From the NCBI GenBank assembly GCA_023014365.1, contig JAEBUN010000001.1:3472001-3536000 (forward strand): a stretch of DNA of 64,000 nucleotides, read 5' to 3'. Below are positions 1 to 12,520 of this stretch, piece after piece (position 1 is the stretch's first letter; each line of letters opens with the position of its first letter). Origin of the DNA: Lepiota brunneoincarnata. Taxonomy: Eukaryota; Basidiomycota; Agaricomycetes; Agaricales; Agaricaceae. The position numbers and the translations under genes are program-made. The notes under the pieces are model-generated. The model did not search any database and had not been told where the DNA came from. It saw only the letters and a list, made by a program, of their open reading frames with translations.

Positions 1-1781
1 TATGTCTGGGTGTCCTGGGCGAGGCACTAAGTCCTTGTCCTTCTGCTGAGAGATTTTGTATGGTAGTCCAAATGCGAGCCTGGAGCTCCAAGGCAAGTAG
101 TACAAGCAAATCATTGTTCCACCAAGACTTGGAGCCATTTGATAACACAGCATTCCAGTCAAATTAGTAGGTTATCAACTGTGGGGCCAGGACAACCTGC
201 TTGTCTATCCTGATAGTTCTTGATATCTGTGCTAGGTGGAGGGGGTGGGATAGTATCATGAGGGGAATGCCATAAATTTTTCTCCTTGACAAAACCTGAA
301 ATTACCCTCTGAATAAGGCTCATTAGTTAAGGCAGCCAGGGAGGTAGTAATAATTACTCACATTTAGTTGTAGATCCACTAGAGTCTCATTTCGATCCTT
401 CCTCAACAGAGGCTTGCTCATCAGATCCATCCATTGGAAAATCCTGATTGGGATTGTTGGAGGGATTCCACCTATATCACAGTTTCCCAGCGTGGCATAC
501 AGTGGGAGAGTCTGGAGGGGGCTGCTGGAGTTGATGTTCAACTTGCTGCTGTACCTGCTTGTTGATTTGTTGGGAAAGGTTCTCCAACACCTGGCTAGCA
601 ATGGCAGATGACATTGCCAGAGTCTGATTTGGCTACGAGAGTGTTACCGGACAGAAGCTGTAAATAGTCAATCCACCTACTGATAGAGTTGGGATATTTT
701 GACTAGCTTGCTGGTTGAGAGCAGACAGCTGTAAACCAAGCTATTGGAGGCTGCTTCCAACAAGTGAACTGACTTACAATTAACAATACTAAGGTTTGTA
801 AGATAGTGGGATTTTGGATAATGCCCTGAGAAATTTGTGAGCATTCTGTATACTAGGGTCGTGGTATGGACTCACAGCAACTTCAGGAGGTATTGGGATA
901 GACTAACCACTGGTGACCAATCAAACATACACATGAGCTCAAGCATGTACCTCCTGAGCAGGATTCAGCAAGTTAGAATCCCCAGACAGCCAGGATGGTT
1001 GTTCTGCTGTGCTAGGATGAGCTGCCCCATCTGTAACATGAGACTGTCAAAAGCTATCAAAACCATACATGATGCCATAGATAACTTACTTACCCAGCAT
1101 CCATCAAGGACCTCCATGTCCATGTCAAAGTCTGAGCCAGATGCCCCTGTAGCTGGTGTAGCATAATCACTAGTAGTCGTACTACAGCCAGACATTAATA
1201 GAGAAGTATTAAAAGAAGAAGTTACCTGCCTTGTCTGAGCAGGACAAGTGGAGCTGTTGGGGGTGGAGTTCGGTTGCATTGTGGGTGTGGTAGTTGTATG
1301 TTCATGACAGCTTTTTGAAGGCCATTGTGCTATTGTAGGGAGATGAAGGAGAGCATGATCGATAACAATTGTCCTCTGACTGGACAATAAATAGCTATAA
1401 GACAAAGTATTCATGGCCAGAGCGATTACTACAACAGGAAGGGGATGAATACAAACAAGAAGAAACAATGTAACAAAAAATTGCTCACTGTACAATAGCA
1501 TTCAGTTGTCATAGACAATGAGGAGCAGGTTATCAGGAAGTCCAACCACAGAGAGCATGCCAGATACTAGCCAGTTTTGCTCTACAACTCAAACCTCAAT
1601 CACCGACAGAATGCAGCTGAAATCTAATGTGAGTGAAATGTCCCTAATACCATAATATCTATTAACCAAAAGTGACCACTTGCAGTTGACCCATAGCCTC
1701 AACTGTCACACACATGCCATTAATATGCTCAAATTCAGTCCCAATTGTTCAAAGCTCTTGAGCAGGGGTAAGTAGCTCCTA
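1..1781. other. Unassigned left edge
   Basis: I recognise no complete gene here. On the minus strand, about 323-620 can be read as a glutamine-rich stretch (SQQINKQVQQQVEHQLQQPP in one frame), and 965-1501 is a 178-codon open frame described separately. The two could be remnants of one low-complexity minus-strand gene, but stops and frame changes separate them. No repeat or RNA gene was recognised. Confidence 0.4.
965..1501 (-). CDS. Hypothetical minus-strand open frame
   Basis: This 178-codon frame has a hydrophobic start, then a Ser/Thr/Pro-rich middle, then an acidic DFDMDMEVLDG segment. After that segment the DNA reads GTAAGT and runs to acceptor-like AGs, so an intron near 1050-1095 is possible. 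The downstream exon would then begin around MGQLILAQQ. I do not recognise the protein. It may be a chance frame or the 3' part of a decayed gene. Confidence 0.2.
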   Translation of the reverse strand: MLLYSEQFFVTLFLLVCIHPLPVVVIALAMNTLSYSYLLSSQRTIVIDHALLHLPTIAQWPSKSCHEHTTTTPTMQPNSTPNSSTCPAQTRQVTSSFNTSLLMSGCSTTTSDYATPATGASGSDFDMDMEVLDGCWVSKLSMASCMVLIAFDSLMLQMGQLILAQQNNHPGCLGILTC

Positions 1782-3028
1782 ATGACATGCCACAAGTCAG
1801 CTCATGTCACAGCGGACGACTGCAATACTTGCCATATGGGACCTCAAGAGGGGAGGCTACCAAAAGATCAACATCCCTTTGCATGGCAGAATCTGCTCTG
1901 CAATATGGACACCTATAAGCTCACAAGACGTATCAGCAACTTTTGTGTTTGGGTGTGCAGATGGGGCATTATTTTTGTGCCTGAAGGGAATCCTCACCTT
2001 TGCAGGTAAGCCAGAGGAAGTTGACAGGGGAAAGGGTTCTGATGTTTAACCAGCCATATGAAATTTGCGGCAGCCAAGAAACCTTCAGTGATCAAATTGA
2101 GGAGCTCACATTCAACCCCCTTCATCGGTGTGTTGCAACAGTTTCACAGGGAGGAATCAAGGTATATGAGATATGTGACCAAGGTGAGGTATATCTTTAA
2201 GCTGCTGAAACAATCCATTAACATTCAGTTAGATAAACTTGTCAAGATCACAAGTGAGCAATTTGAAGAGAAGTACATACCATGGGGACTCGGGTTTTTG
2301 AACAACAGCGATGAGTTGCTGGTGTGTTTCCTCAAGTCACATGAAGTGTAAGATACCTACTACCTAGGTTGCCAAGCCACTTAAAGCATATATGGTATAG
2401 TTGATCTTACAGAGTAAATCCCTGGGCTCAAAGATGGTCAATGAAGGTCAGGTCACAAATGTAAGGACAAAGTACCACACGAGGACATAGCTGATTTTTC
2501 ATGTTAGCGGTCATGCAGCTGTGGCTCCTAATGGGGAGACATTGGTTGTCTTGATTTTGGAGAAAGAAGTAAGCTTGTACATGCTACCACCCACACAGAT
2601 GCCTGTTTAAGTTCCAATTAAATCCTTCCATCAAAATGTTGAAGAAGGGGTACCATTTCTAGTGTCTTTTGCACTAGATAACCAAGCTATCATCATTGGA
2701 AGCGACAGTGGATGTGCCCAGGTTCTGAGTAGTGGTGAGGAATTCAAGCCCCATGACCTTCCACATTGGCTGAATGTCAGGACTGGGCTACTACAAGCCA
2801 AGAAATGGGAGAACAAGAGTCAAAAGATGGTGCAGGTTGTGGCAGTAAGTATAGTTCCTCTTGAGCTATATTGATCCGCTATTAACATGTATTTAGGCAC
2901 ATCAGTATGGAAATAGTTACCTTGTCACAACTGGAACATCTGGAGACAAAGGGAACAAAGGCACAGGAACAGCACAAATAAAGGTCTGGTTGATCAATAC
3001 AGGGGTCAGTATGTGTCAAACCCTCTGA
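1782..3028 (+). pseudogene. WD40-repeat-like gene, decayed, with several short introns
   Basis: Successive plus-strand pieces read as blades of a beta-propeller. They include LAIWDLKRGGY, FVFGCADGALFLC, EELTFNPLHRCVATVSQGG-IKVYEI, SFALDNQAIIIGSDSGCAQV and a final QIKVWLINTG ending at a TGA at 3026-3028. GT...AG introns can be drawn at about 2184-2229 and 2847-2898, the latter GTAAGT...TTTAG, and another at about 2349-2411. WD40 propellers usually act as protein-interaction scaffolds. Which process this one served cannot be told. In-frame stops (for example near 2609) and frame changes mean a full product is unlikely, although unannotated introns could explain some of them. The first blades are missing or diverged and the start is unknown. 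The intron size is typical of basidiomycetes. Confidence 0.55.
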
Positions 3029-3517
3029 AATAATATTGTGGGATAACACACCCTAGGCACCTAGCAACTGGAAAAAGGTCCAAAACATAGTACAGGCATC
3101 GACATGAGGACCAGGAACTTCTCAAGTGGTCCTGATTGTGCTTCTGGTCCTCTTTGTGCAAACTATCTCAAGCTGTTTTAAGCTGGAGTTTTTCACGTTC
3201 TTCACAATAACCATCAAGGGCTGGAAACCAGTAGACCTGCGTGCCACTGCGCCAATTGCCACAAAAACCAGGCCTTTCTGGTGTTCAGTACAGGACCTGT
3301 AGTAGTCATTTATATTGCTTCTGTATACTACTGCAATACATGCACTGGCATATCTGTGTCCATAAGACCTCAACAACCTGGTTCCTGAAAAGTAGGGATT
3401 TAGTGTCACAAACCAAATGAGAGTGATTCATACCTCCATGACCATAACAACCCTCCAAGACCTCACACAGATCTTCCACTACAACTCCCTCAGACTCATC
3501 TTCCTATGTTGCAGTGG

Positions 3518-3606
3518 GTAGAGTGATGTGCTTGGATAATCCAATACACAAAACCCCCCACATACATCTTGAGGAGATAGTAGTGTTTGGATAATCCAAT
3601 ACACTG
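3518..3606. repeat. Pair of near-palindromic TGGATAATCCA motifs
   Basis: Two copies of a motif close to GTGTTTGGATAATCCAATAC lie about 55 bp apart. Each is nearly its own reverse complement. Related motifs recur at about 11194 and at 11366-11430, again as a pair about 45 bp apart. This looks like a very small fold-back or MITE-like repeat. No target duplication could be fixed. Confidence 0.35.
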
Positions 3607-3615
3607 GTATCGCAT

Positions 3616-5900
3616 TTGCTGGTTTTGTTCACAGGGCACCTTCTTGAAGTCCTGGCTTACATTCCTCATCATATCATACCTAATGACAAGTACAGATACA
3701 TACTTCCACAGCACCTCATAAGCCAGTGGCTAGCTGTGGACAAGCTCCTGGCACAAGTAATGAAGGAGCTGGCCACAAATTATTCACTTCAATACTGCCA
3801 TCTGTATCTGCCATACCATTTCAAGTACCACATTGGCCACAATTCTCAGGAACAATCCCTTTCCCAAGCTGTTCTCGGTCGTGATTGGTTTGCTGTCTGG
3901 ATTGGTTTGCTTTACTGGATGATCTGTAAAATCCCTGATCCTGATCACCATGAGGGTATCACTCCCCCTGTCTGGTACACCTGCATTATTCAACTCCGGG
4001 TTGGACAAGCTATCCTTGATAGCTTGTGAACAACACCCATGTTCCATAAAGCTTGGTTCATTGATTGTATTGGTCTAGTTCTACCTTTCCCAACCAACCC
4101 CACCCAGCCTCGGGTCTCTTGGTTTATATCCTGTGGTATTCCCATTTGGTATTATTGGAGTGCATTTGAGGTAGATGCTCTGCGTAGGCGCCCACATTTC
4201 CCCCTTAAACCCCCACCTGAGTGGCAGCTCCAGGAAGCAACCACTTGGATTTTGCACCAGCCAGAAAACGTTACCCTTGACACCCCTGCTTTGCCATCCG
4301 CACCTGACCCCCCATCACTTGCTATCCAATCAAGAAATACTACAAGCCTTCTTCCAGAATTGGGATGGTGAGAATTCCAGACAAAGGGAAAAAGAGTCAT
4401 CTGCCACCTCAAGCATGTGAGAATCGTGAGCATGAGCCACCCACTGCTTCTGCCCTGGTTTATGTATGGGACTGGAGTTTTGATACCCCACCACAATACA
4501 TTTGAAGCCTGGTTCGCAAAGGGGACCATTTTACAACACTCATGGACTTCAGTTCCAAGCAGAAGTGATATGACTCATTCTTGAATGAGTGGAATTGTGC
4601 TCATGAGCTAGGTCCTGACAATAGCTCACCAACATGGGGAGGTGGTGATTACACAATGAACTTTGAAGAAGGCTGGAACGTTGATACTGAGGACCTAGAA
4701 ACAATGTTTTTTGTGGCCAGAAATCCACCAGACCCTATTCCAGTAGCAGTAGCCCTTGCTACCAACTGTGACACACAGCTTCTTGAAATATTATATGGTC
4801 ATTTTGGATTCACCCCACCATTACCTCTACCAGATCATGTTGATGGTGAGTGCAGTGTGATAGAATGCAAATGCCTATTGTTAATCATGGGGATGTCTAA
4901 TGTAATGAAGGATTCCCCCTCTTTGAACAGCACTATTGCAATGTTGGCTATGCAGTTTATACAACACTTTTGGCAGGTTCCACCTGTCAAACCTATGGCA
5001 GACTACTGGGATCTTCATCATCTCAATCGCCTCTCCATCACAACATCACCATGACTTTCTGCAGTATGAATTGTCACAGCGCTGTCAGGAACAATGTTCT
5101 ACATGTTTGATTTTGGTGATCATTTGACAGTACCATGGAAGCTTGCTGTTCCTGATGTGTCAGTGGTTATGTTGATCTGTCAGATGGACAAGAGCCTTCA
5201 GGAGAAAGAAATTGCCCTGAAATTATTGGAAGCTGGCATCCCATTCTGAACTTTGCGGTTAGCACATGATATCTGAGGGGTCCTTCAGGAAAGGCCAATG
5301 CCTGTGTCTATCCCCCTTCGCATTGCAATGGCACAGTTCTTGGCCATAGACTTCGAGTTTTATCAATACCAGTCAGCTGCTCTTCTCAAGCAATGCCATG
5401 CCTGAGCTGCCTTATTATGTGGAGGTTTCCTGCGATGTATTTCAAAGGAAACACTTAGTTTCAGTAGTGCGCTGGAGGGTCCAACTGCTTGCTACCCTGA
5501 AAGTCAGCCCATGTTCTCTGCATTTGATCAGGGGGGAACAGAATATGTCAATGATGAGTTGACAACAGACAAAGAGGACCTCCTGTGTGGTCTCAACATG
5601 ATGTTTACAGGTAAGTGAAAACTGTCGGATTTGAGATATCCTTTTCACATAATTTATACAGGGCATGGTGAGCAAATGGCAAAGATGCCTTGGTTTCCAT
5701 TGGCTTCAACTTGGGAGGGATGTGGATTGTGTCAGAATCATTGGACCACCCAAGATGAGGACTTCTACATCAAGAGAGTCATGGGCATCAAAAGTGGAGA
5801 TACTTCCCATGGTCCATTACCCCTGAATAAGTGGTGTGACAGAGTGCATGGGTACAAGGAAGTTTGACAGGCTAAAGCACAGTTAGAGAGCTGGTCCAAG
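3616..5900 (+). pseudogene. Uncharacterised Agaricomycete-type family gene (GIPIWYYW motif), decayed
   Basis: The pieces in order are WFAVWIGLLYW (about 3880), SWFISCGIPIWYYW (about 4115), an Asn/Glu-rich FNEWN-type block (4581), LLEILYGHFGF (about 4780), a TVPWKLAV block (about 5130), QSAALLKQCHA-AALLCGGF (about 5365), and LLCGLNMMFT followed by a GTAAGT...ATACAG intron (about 5611-5660). After the intron come WFPLASTWEGCGL and an FYIKR-rich end. I recognise this order as that of a large, functionally unknown protein family common in Agaricomycetes. Reported family members are several hundred residues long. In-frame TGA codons (4027, 4369, 5247) and at least three frame changes make this copy non-functional. 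No catalytic motif is visible, and I do not propose a function. Confidence 0.5.
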
Positions 5901-8695
5901 GCTAAGCTTCACATGCACATTGATTGTTCACATCAGCTACCATTGTCCCTCTCTAATGTTTGCATTCATATTTACAACTGTCCAATAATATGATGATATA
6001 TCTGCCTTGTTTGTCAAACAATGAGATGTAAACTGTGTTTGTATAAGCATCTATCTTTTGCAGAGCTTCAAATAAAAAGCTGGGAAAGTGAATGCTCTGG
6101 GGGAGGGAACACACCTTCACATGCATAGCCTCATGTACACTTCCCCTTGCCATTGTCTCACCCATTCTCGACACACCTCAGGACACTTGAGCATCATCCC
6201 CAACACTCCTGGTAGTACAATGCCCTCTCTTTAGAACAGTTAATTCTCATTGTTTCCTGTAGTCACTTTTGACTTTCCTTCATGACATATTCTGTGTTTC
6301 CTAGGTAGCTATCTCAGGCTCATATAGAATTCAGGTGTTCAAGCGCCTCACTAGCCAGTAGACCCTTCTTCCCTCCTTCTCTTGCTCCCAATGGACTTGG
6401 GCCTGAGTGGTCATTTTGTTGGCTCTCCTTTTATTGTTTTGTTGATGCCTTTGCTGATCATTATTTAATACAAATCAGGAAAGAGTTGTCAAGGTGGATG
6501 GTTTATATGGTACAGGTGAGCTAGCATATATCAAAGTGGTACAAAGTGAGATGAGAAGGGGAGAAGGGGGAGGGGCCCAGCACACAAAGGGCAATCTACA
6601 CACCAATCTTAAGCTCCATCAACACAGGTATCAAGTGTCATTATTTAAAAGGTGCTACATATGACAACTTGTAAATAGTCCTCATGTGGAAGCAGCTGAA
6701 CATCCCCTCTGACAAGGAAGCCTGGTGTGTATTCATGAAAGGGGCAGAACATCCTTGGCGATATGATCTACTTATTAGTTGGGAATAGCTTCAAGAAGTA
6801 TGCCACCAGCTCACCTGCACCTTCCCCTGTGGTGTGAACACTTGTTGTATGGGCTCCAGGCACAGGCCACCATTTGACTCCAAGTTAAATGTCATTTCTG
6901 CAGTTGGATTCCAATCTTTGGCTGCTTGGAACACCCAGATCAAGATTGAAGCCCTTGCTGGTTCTGTCGTCTCCTCCCTTCGCTATTGAAAATCAGAAAT
7001 CTAGACAAGGTAATGAATAGAACGAACAACAGTGGAGCTTCTGGGATGTCTTCTGTGAGCTGATCTAAGGGGTTGCCAGTGCTGTTTTCTTCAGAACTTT
7101 GTCAATTAGAATAAATCCAGTACACTTTACATTGTATTACTCTGGTAAGCCCAGCTGAGAACAAAGAAGGGCTTACCACTGGAGTCCTTTTGTCGCCTAC
7201 TGAGGTCAAGTTTAATCAATTCTCTAGTCACCCAGCTGTTTTTGAAGTGGGCAAGTATTGGATATTTGACAGCCATCTAGAGAAGAAATTGAGCTCAATA
7301 AACTGGGATAAGAACATTATTGGAGATACCTGAGAGCATAAGTCATCAATATTCATGCTGTTCTGCTTGCCAAAAGGGGTGTCCAGGTTCAGCATAGTAG
7401 ATATCAATGTTTGTATAGTTTCCTGAGGTGGTCAGTATATTTGGGATGGGGGGCCAAGGAACATTCTCACCATAATTTCTTAATGCTGTGCTTCAGCAAT
7501 ACATGCTTTATGGAAGAGAGCTGACATGGACTTAAAGGTCATTTGGGGTTTTGGGATGGTTTCCTGTAGTGCTTCTGAGCTGGAGGTCATTGTTGGGAGG
7601 TATTTATGCCATAGAGTAGTTGGTGGTGGGGTGACCATATGCTCAAGGGAAAATTGACGTTGAAGAGTTGAGGGGGGAAAGCAGCATTGGATGCGGTGCA
7701 TAGTCTGGATTGGCACCATGGTAGGAGTCAGAATAGCCCTACCATATCATTTATATTATAGGAGTCTTTAGTCGGGCCAATTGCTATCCACTGCACACAA
7801 AAGAACCTGCAGGGCATCTGTGAGCAAGTAATGAAGGTAACAAAAAGAAGGTGTTGGTGTTGGCCTACATGTGAAAAAAGACAATCACCCACTCAAGAGA
7901 GGAAGGTATTCAGGAGGAGCAAGAGGGCATTTACTTGTGACATCTCTCCAAAAGGTTATCATCATTCAAAATGAATAACCACCAGTTTGAGGTCTGAAAA
8001 TTCATTCAGACATCAGGATAAGATAGTAATTGTTGCATTAACAATCAAGATTTACCTTCACAGCAATTAGCCCTCCAATGAAGAACAAACATTGACTTGG
8101 AAGTATTCAGCAATGTAAGAGCATTGGGTTGGAAATAAACTTTTTGTCAAAGCTTAGAAACCAATGAATCTTTTATCAAGCCCTGGAAACCATTGGTAGC
8201 TGATTATCTTGCTATGGAATTTAAGAGAGCTACCTCCAGACATAGCCCCCATTAACCACATTCCCCACTCTCTCATATTATGGAACATGCACTTTATCAC
8301 CGCTTCAGCCTTTCTCAGCAACCCCTGCCAGTTGGGTTTCATCAATACAGGAGGAGCTGCTGGACAGGTAGTAGCTTGCATGCTGGAAATTCAGAATGTG
8401 CTGACACACCTTACAGCTTTTTGATGTCATGAATCTCATGAAGCAGGCCCTTGGTAATGGTTGTACCTTAGGAAAGCAGAAGGAATTTGTAGAGATCAAG
8501 AGAAATGAGTCTGAAAAAAAGCGAAAATTGGTAGGTCATGAGCATGGAAACAAGTAATTGACTGACTGGTTCTCATTAGAATTCTGGGCAAGCCAAACAG
8601 TTACTGAGTCCCACGATCTGTGAGGCAAGGAAGGTGTGTCTAGGAGAAACATAATTCTGAGTTGACATGATTGATGCTTACATTAGATACAACCA
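5901..8695. other. Gene-poor stretch
   Basis: Only short frames lie here (for example 7480-7719 minus and 8209-8424 plus), without recognisable motifs. No LTR, TIR or tandem array was noticed. It could include very decayed genes. Confidence 0.4.
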
Positions 8696-10168
8696 ATGTT
8701 ACCTGATGAACTCCTTTTGAAGATATTTGGTAACATTGACAATCAAGGGTTGATCTCCCTAGCACACATGGACAATGCCTTCATTGGTTGCACTATGGAC
8801 ATCTACTGCTTGAGGCTTGAGGAAAGGGGGATTCTTGAGGAGCGCTTCAGTTCTACCAGAATCACATTGGTAGGAATGCTGGTCACCAAAGAAGATATCA
8901 CTTTCCTCTCTTCGATCCTCCTCCCCCACCTCAAGAACATCAGCCTTGACTGCGACTTGTTCAATCTGCTTGTGTTTAATCAGAGTGTTTGTCGCATGAT
9001 CCAAAATGCAGCTAAGATTTCTGACTTACAAATTCAAGTCTACTGCAAGGAGATAGGACTTCTTCATGACCCACATATGATCTCTGTTTTGGAGGACCTC
9101 TTGTAGTCTGCTGGAACCAAGAAAAAGCTCCTCAGCTTTGGGTTGGTACTCAGTGATGATTTTAAACCTGCCAGGATAGTGCCAGAGCTGGAGGGGCCAC
9201 CCAGGTCCCACATATATATCCCACCAGTCCAAACCTCAAGGCTTGAGATCAGTACAGTATTCTGGCACACAAAACACAGATCATTATCAAGCATTCTCCA
9301 ACTGCTGTTGGTGAACCCATTTGTCTCTGTACTATGGGTTTACCACCACCATGGGTATGGAGCTGACTGGCACCAAGTTAACCTCAAGAATGCTCATACT
9401 ATGTGTATGCTCAGTGATGATCACATTAGGATACCCCACAGCCTCTATGAACGTCATCCTCAGTTGACCAAGATTACGACAACATACCCATTCACAACAG
9501 TACACCCTCCCACCCTTCCTGGCTGGGGCTTCCGCAGTGGGTCAATACAGAACACCTGCCCAAACACTATTCCACCATCCATCCGAATTCTCGAAACATC
9601 ACCAAATTTTGCCTGGGAATCAGGCTACAACTTGAATCTTGAGACTTTATGTATCAGAGCCATGGAACCATGGTCTGCGACCCTAGCATCTGATCCATCC
9701 CTGGTATGCCAGAAGGTTGGAGATATGACATGTGTGTTTGGAAATATCTTTGTGCACCATATCGAGGGTACAAAGCTGGAATTTGAGTTCCCCAATGACA
9801 TCTCAGGGCACTGTAAGGCTATGGGCAGTTCTGCCTGCTCGTGCTCCCTGCTCATGGAGGGTTTGACCTCGAGGACAGAAGTGGTGACTTTCCACATGGA
9901 TTCACTAGTGCCGGATCTTTATGTGAGTACTTCATTCAACTTCCACATATCCTCGCACTTACCAGACTTAAAGGGCTACTTTTTTGAGCTATTGAAAGAC
10001 TTTCCAGCTGCTCATGAGCTTAGCATCCAGACTTGGTTGTGTGTAACATCAGTGGATCAAGAGAGGGAATTTGCCATTAAATTATGGGAACAACTCACAG
10101 GATTAACTATGATAGAAACCCCCCATGGTATTTGGAACATGGATGGTTTGTCCCCAGTTCTTTCATAG
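8696..10168 (+). pseudogene. F-box-type protein gene with a single in-frame TAG
   Basis: The frame opens with MLPDELLLKIFGNIDNQGLI, a good F-box start (LPxELLxxIF), and runs 490 codons. The only interruption is a TAG at 9104-9106 (codon 137). The downstream segment continues in the same frame without any frameshift for 353 codons to a TAG at 10166-10168. F-box proteins link SCF ubiquitin ligases to substrates through Skp1. The C-terminal part lacks obvious WD40 or LRR periodicity, as in many fungal F-box proteins of unknown target. The start was chosen because the F-box begins at residue 2 and an in-frame Met is present. The TAG has no GT...AG pair placed to remove it. It is therefore a recent nonsense mutation, a readthrough codon or a sequencing error. 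Neighbours are gene-poor DNA. Confidence 0.6.
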
Positions 10169-11902
10169 TAGTATCCAAGCTTCCCTTAATCCAGCTGAGC
10201 CTAGCATCTCCCAGTGTCCTAGATAGTGTTGTACTGATATAATGCATGTAATGACATGGATGGTACCCCATTGTACAAAGTGACAGAATGTGTCCTCATA
10301 AGGCAATCAATGATGACTGTGCAGTGAACCAGCAACAGCCACTATGAAGGGATTCTGTGCCTGGAACTTCCAGTACACAATGAGCAGGTGGACAGTTAAA
10401 GTGAGTGGAGCAGGCAGACAACTTACAAATTGTGTTATCATGGTTGCCATAAGCACTAATGGCAACTGATATGAGGCATTTACTGCAGCTGGCTTTGTGG
10501 TAAACAGAACAGGTGAGTAGATTGAGGGCAAGAAAGGGCAAAGAAAGAGAGGAGAGTATAAGAATATCCAGTAACACAGGTCGAAGGTGGCAAGGTTAAT
10601 ACTCTGTATGTTGGCAGCAACCCTAGAATTTGAATTTCACTCCATGAATGGGCTACAGGCAGCCAAGGCACAGAGACAGGCTTACATGTCAGGGAAAAAT
10701 CTGAAGATAATCACCCACTCAGGAAGGGAAGGAATTCCAAAGGAGTGGGGATAGGCTTACACATGGGAAAAAATTGATGACAATTGCCCACTCAGGGGAA
10801 AAGGGAACAGGCAGGTGCTGTTTGTAACTTTTGCTCTAGAGGTGTCACCTCTGAGAGTGAGTGGTCATATATTTGAGCATTCTACACATCAGAGATAGCA
10901 ATTCTTGCATCATTAACCAAACCATACCTCTGGCAGCAACCAGCCCATTGAAGGAGGACACACTCTTCAAGGTCTGAAGGTTTATGCGGCAGAGCAGAGC
11001 TGGTGTTCTTGGGCCATATCCCAGTGTTTTTGTAGTACCATATAACCTGCTGGTGTGTCAATTCCTGTGAACTCAGGTGGATTTGCTCCTGTGCACATAG
11101 AGTGTTTCCATCGATAAGGTAGACTGCAGACCCCTTGGACAATTGACTGTGCAGTTAAACCAGCAACAGTTTATTAGGAAATAGGTGCCTGGATAATCCA
11201 GTTCACTGTGGGGACTGACTTTAAGTCAGGAAAGCCTGAGCAGGTTGAACTTGCTCCTGTTTGGTGTCATTGTGGTAGGGTGTGTATTGTCATGTTTATC
11301 ACCCCACGCACCCACTTTGAATCTTCACCATCCCATCCCACTGTAGCACTCTGAACAACAGTGTCTTGGACTATCTGAACACTGCCATTTCATGTACAAG
11401 GAAGATTTTGTGTGTTGGACTATCCAAACACATCGTCTCATCTTATTCATGATGACTGGGGAAGGTGTGCTTGAGGGAGCTGTTTTCGTCTGGGATGGTT
11501 GGTAGTGGGCATGGATGAAATGAAAGTATCTGTGAGTATGGTGTGTTGGGTACACAAACAAACCACTGACTACACCCCCTGCAGCAAATGCAAGATAGTC
11601 CTATCCTCCCACTGAATATCATTATTGCAGCCTTGGCTTTTTCATATATGGGTCTTTCCATTCCTTTCTTGGTCTATAGTAATGCGTATAATGGCAATAT
11701 TGGTCTTTTGCCAAGTTTGGCCATAATAATCATGGTCCCAAAGTACAATGTCTCCAATCTGGAGGACAACCATACCCAATTGTGGCCATAGGGCTCATGT
11801 CCTCCTTTATGAGGGACTGTGGTGATCAACCCTCTATTTCGCAGCATCACCAGTCCTCCCCTGTCATTAGTATTTCCTTCCTATTTGACACATCATGCCT
11901 TC
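10169..11902. other. Intergenic DNA with imperfect repeats
   Basis: No gene was recognised. The block at about 10313-10400 resembles that at about 11139-11215: both contain GACTGTGCAGTKAAMCCAGC-like and GTGCCTGGAWNNTCCAGT-like segments. This suggests two diverged copies of a small repeat. A paired palindrome lies at 11366-11430. Confidence 0.35.
11366..11434. repeat. Second pair of TTGGACTATCCAA-type palindromes
   Basis: GTGTCTTGGACTATCTGAAC and TGTGTTGGACTATCCAAAC are about 45 bp apart. They are near-palindromic and related to the pair at 3518-3606. Probably remnants of the same fold-back repeat family. Confidence 0.3.
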
Positions 11903-11912
11903 ATGGGGAAAG

Positions 11913-12231
11913 TGTTAGGGGAATAAGAGGCCAGAACCAATTTAATATTTGAGTGCCGATCATAATCAGCATGTGTGTTACTTAAGTACAGCAATGGTCT
12001 GCACACAGATTAGATAACCAAACACTACATAGACTACCAGAGATAATATGTGCAAACAACATACAACAACATAAAACTGTACACATGGTCGGGCTCAGGG
12101 ATGGGGGTGGCCAAAGGATGAGGCCAGGCTTGGCATTGGGCATCAGCTAGAGTGGCTGAACCCAGATGCTTTACCACAGACCTCTAGACATACCTTGCGT
12201 AAGGGGGGGCAGACCTGCCAGTCCCCTTACA
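11913..12231 (-). repeat. KH element 3' LTR
   Basis: It is 319 bp with TG...CA ends that are also imperfect inverted repeats (TGTTAGGGGA / TCCCCTTACA). On the minus strand a decayed TATA box (TACTTAAG from 11988) lies 34 nt before ACTCAAAT (from 11954), the presumed transcript start. Other family copies are at 22339, 22603 and 56358. Confidence 0.65.
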
Positions 12232-12250
12232 CCAGCCCCCTCTTAAGAGT
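12232..12250 (-). other. Putative polypurine tract of KH element
   Basis: On the minus strand AAGAGGGGGCTGG lies directly before the 3' LTR, the position where plus-strand DNA synthesis is primed in LTR retroelements. Confidence 0.4.
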
Positions 12251-12520
12251 CAATGACCCAGCGACTTAGTTCCTTTGTCCTAGGTGGTGCAGGCCCAGCA
12301 CCCATCCATGAGCCGAATGATGAGCCTGTCCATAAGAAGGGAGTGGGCAAAGTCGAGACGGTCTGGGTAGGCAGTAGGCATTAGTCCCTGGCCCCAGGTC
12401 AAGAGGACACTGTCGACCTCCATCGGGGTCAGAGCCAGGGTAGGGATGGCGCTTCCCATCCAGACTGATGGGACTCCAGCAGTAGATGTGCCGGAGGGAG
12501 TAGAGACGGCTATTGGTGAG

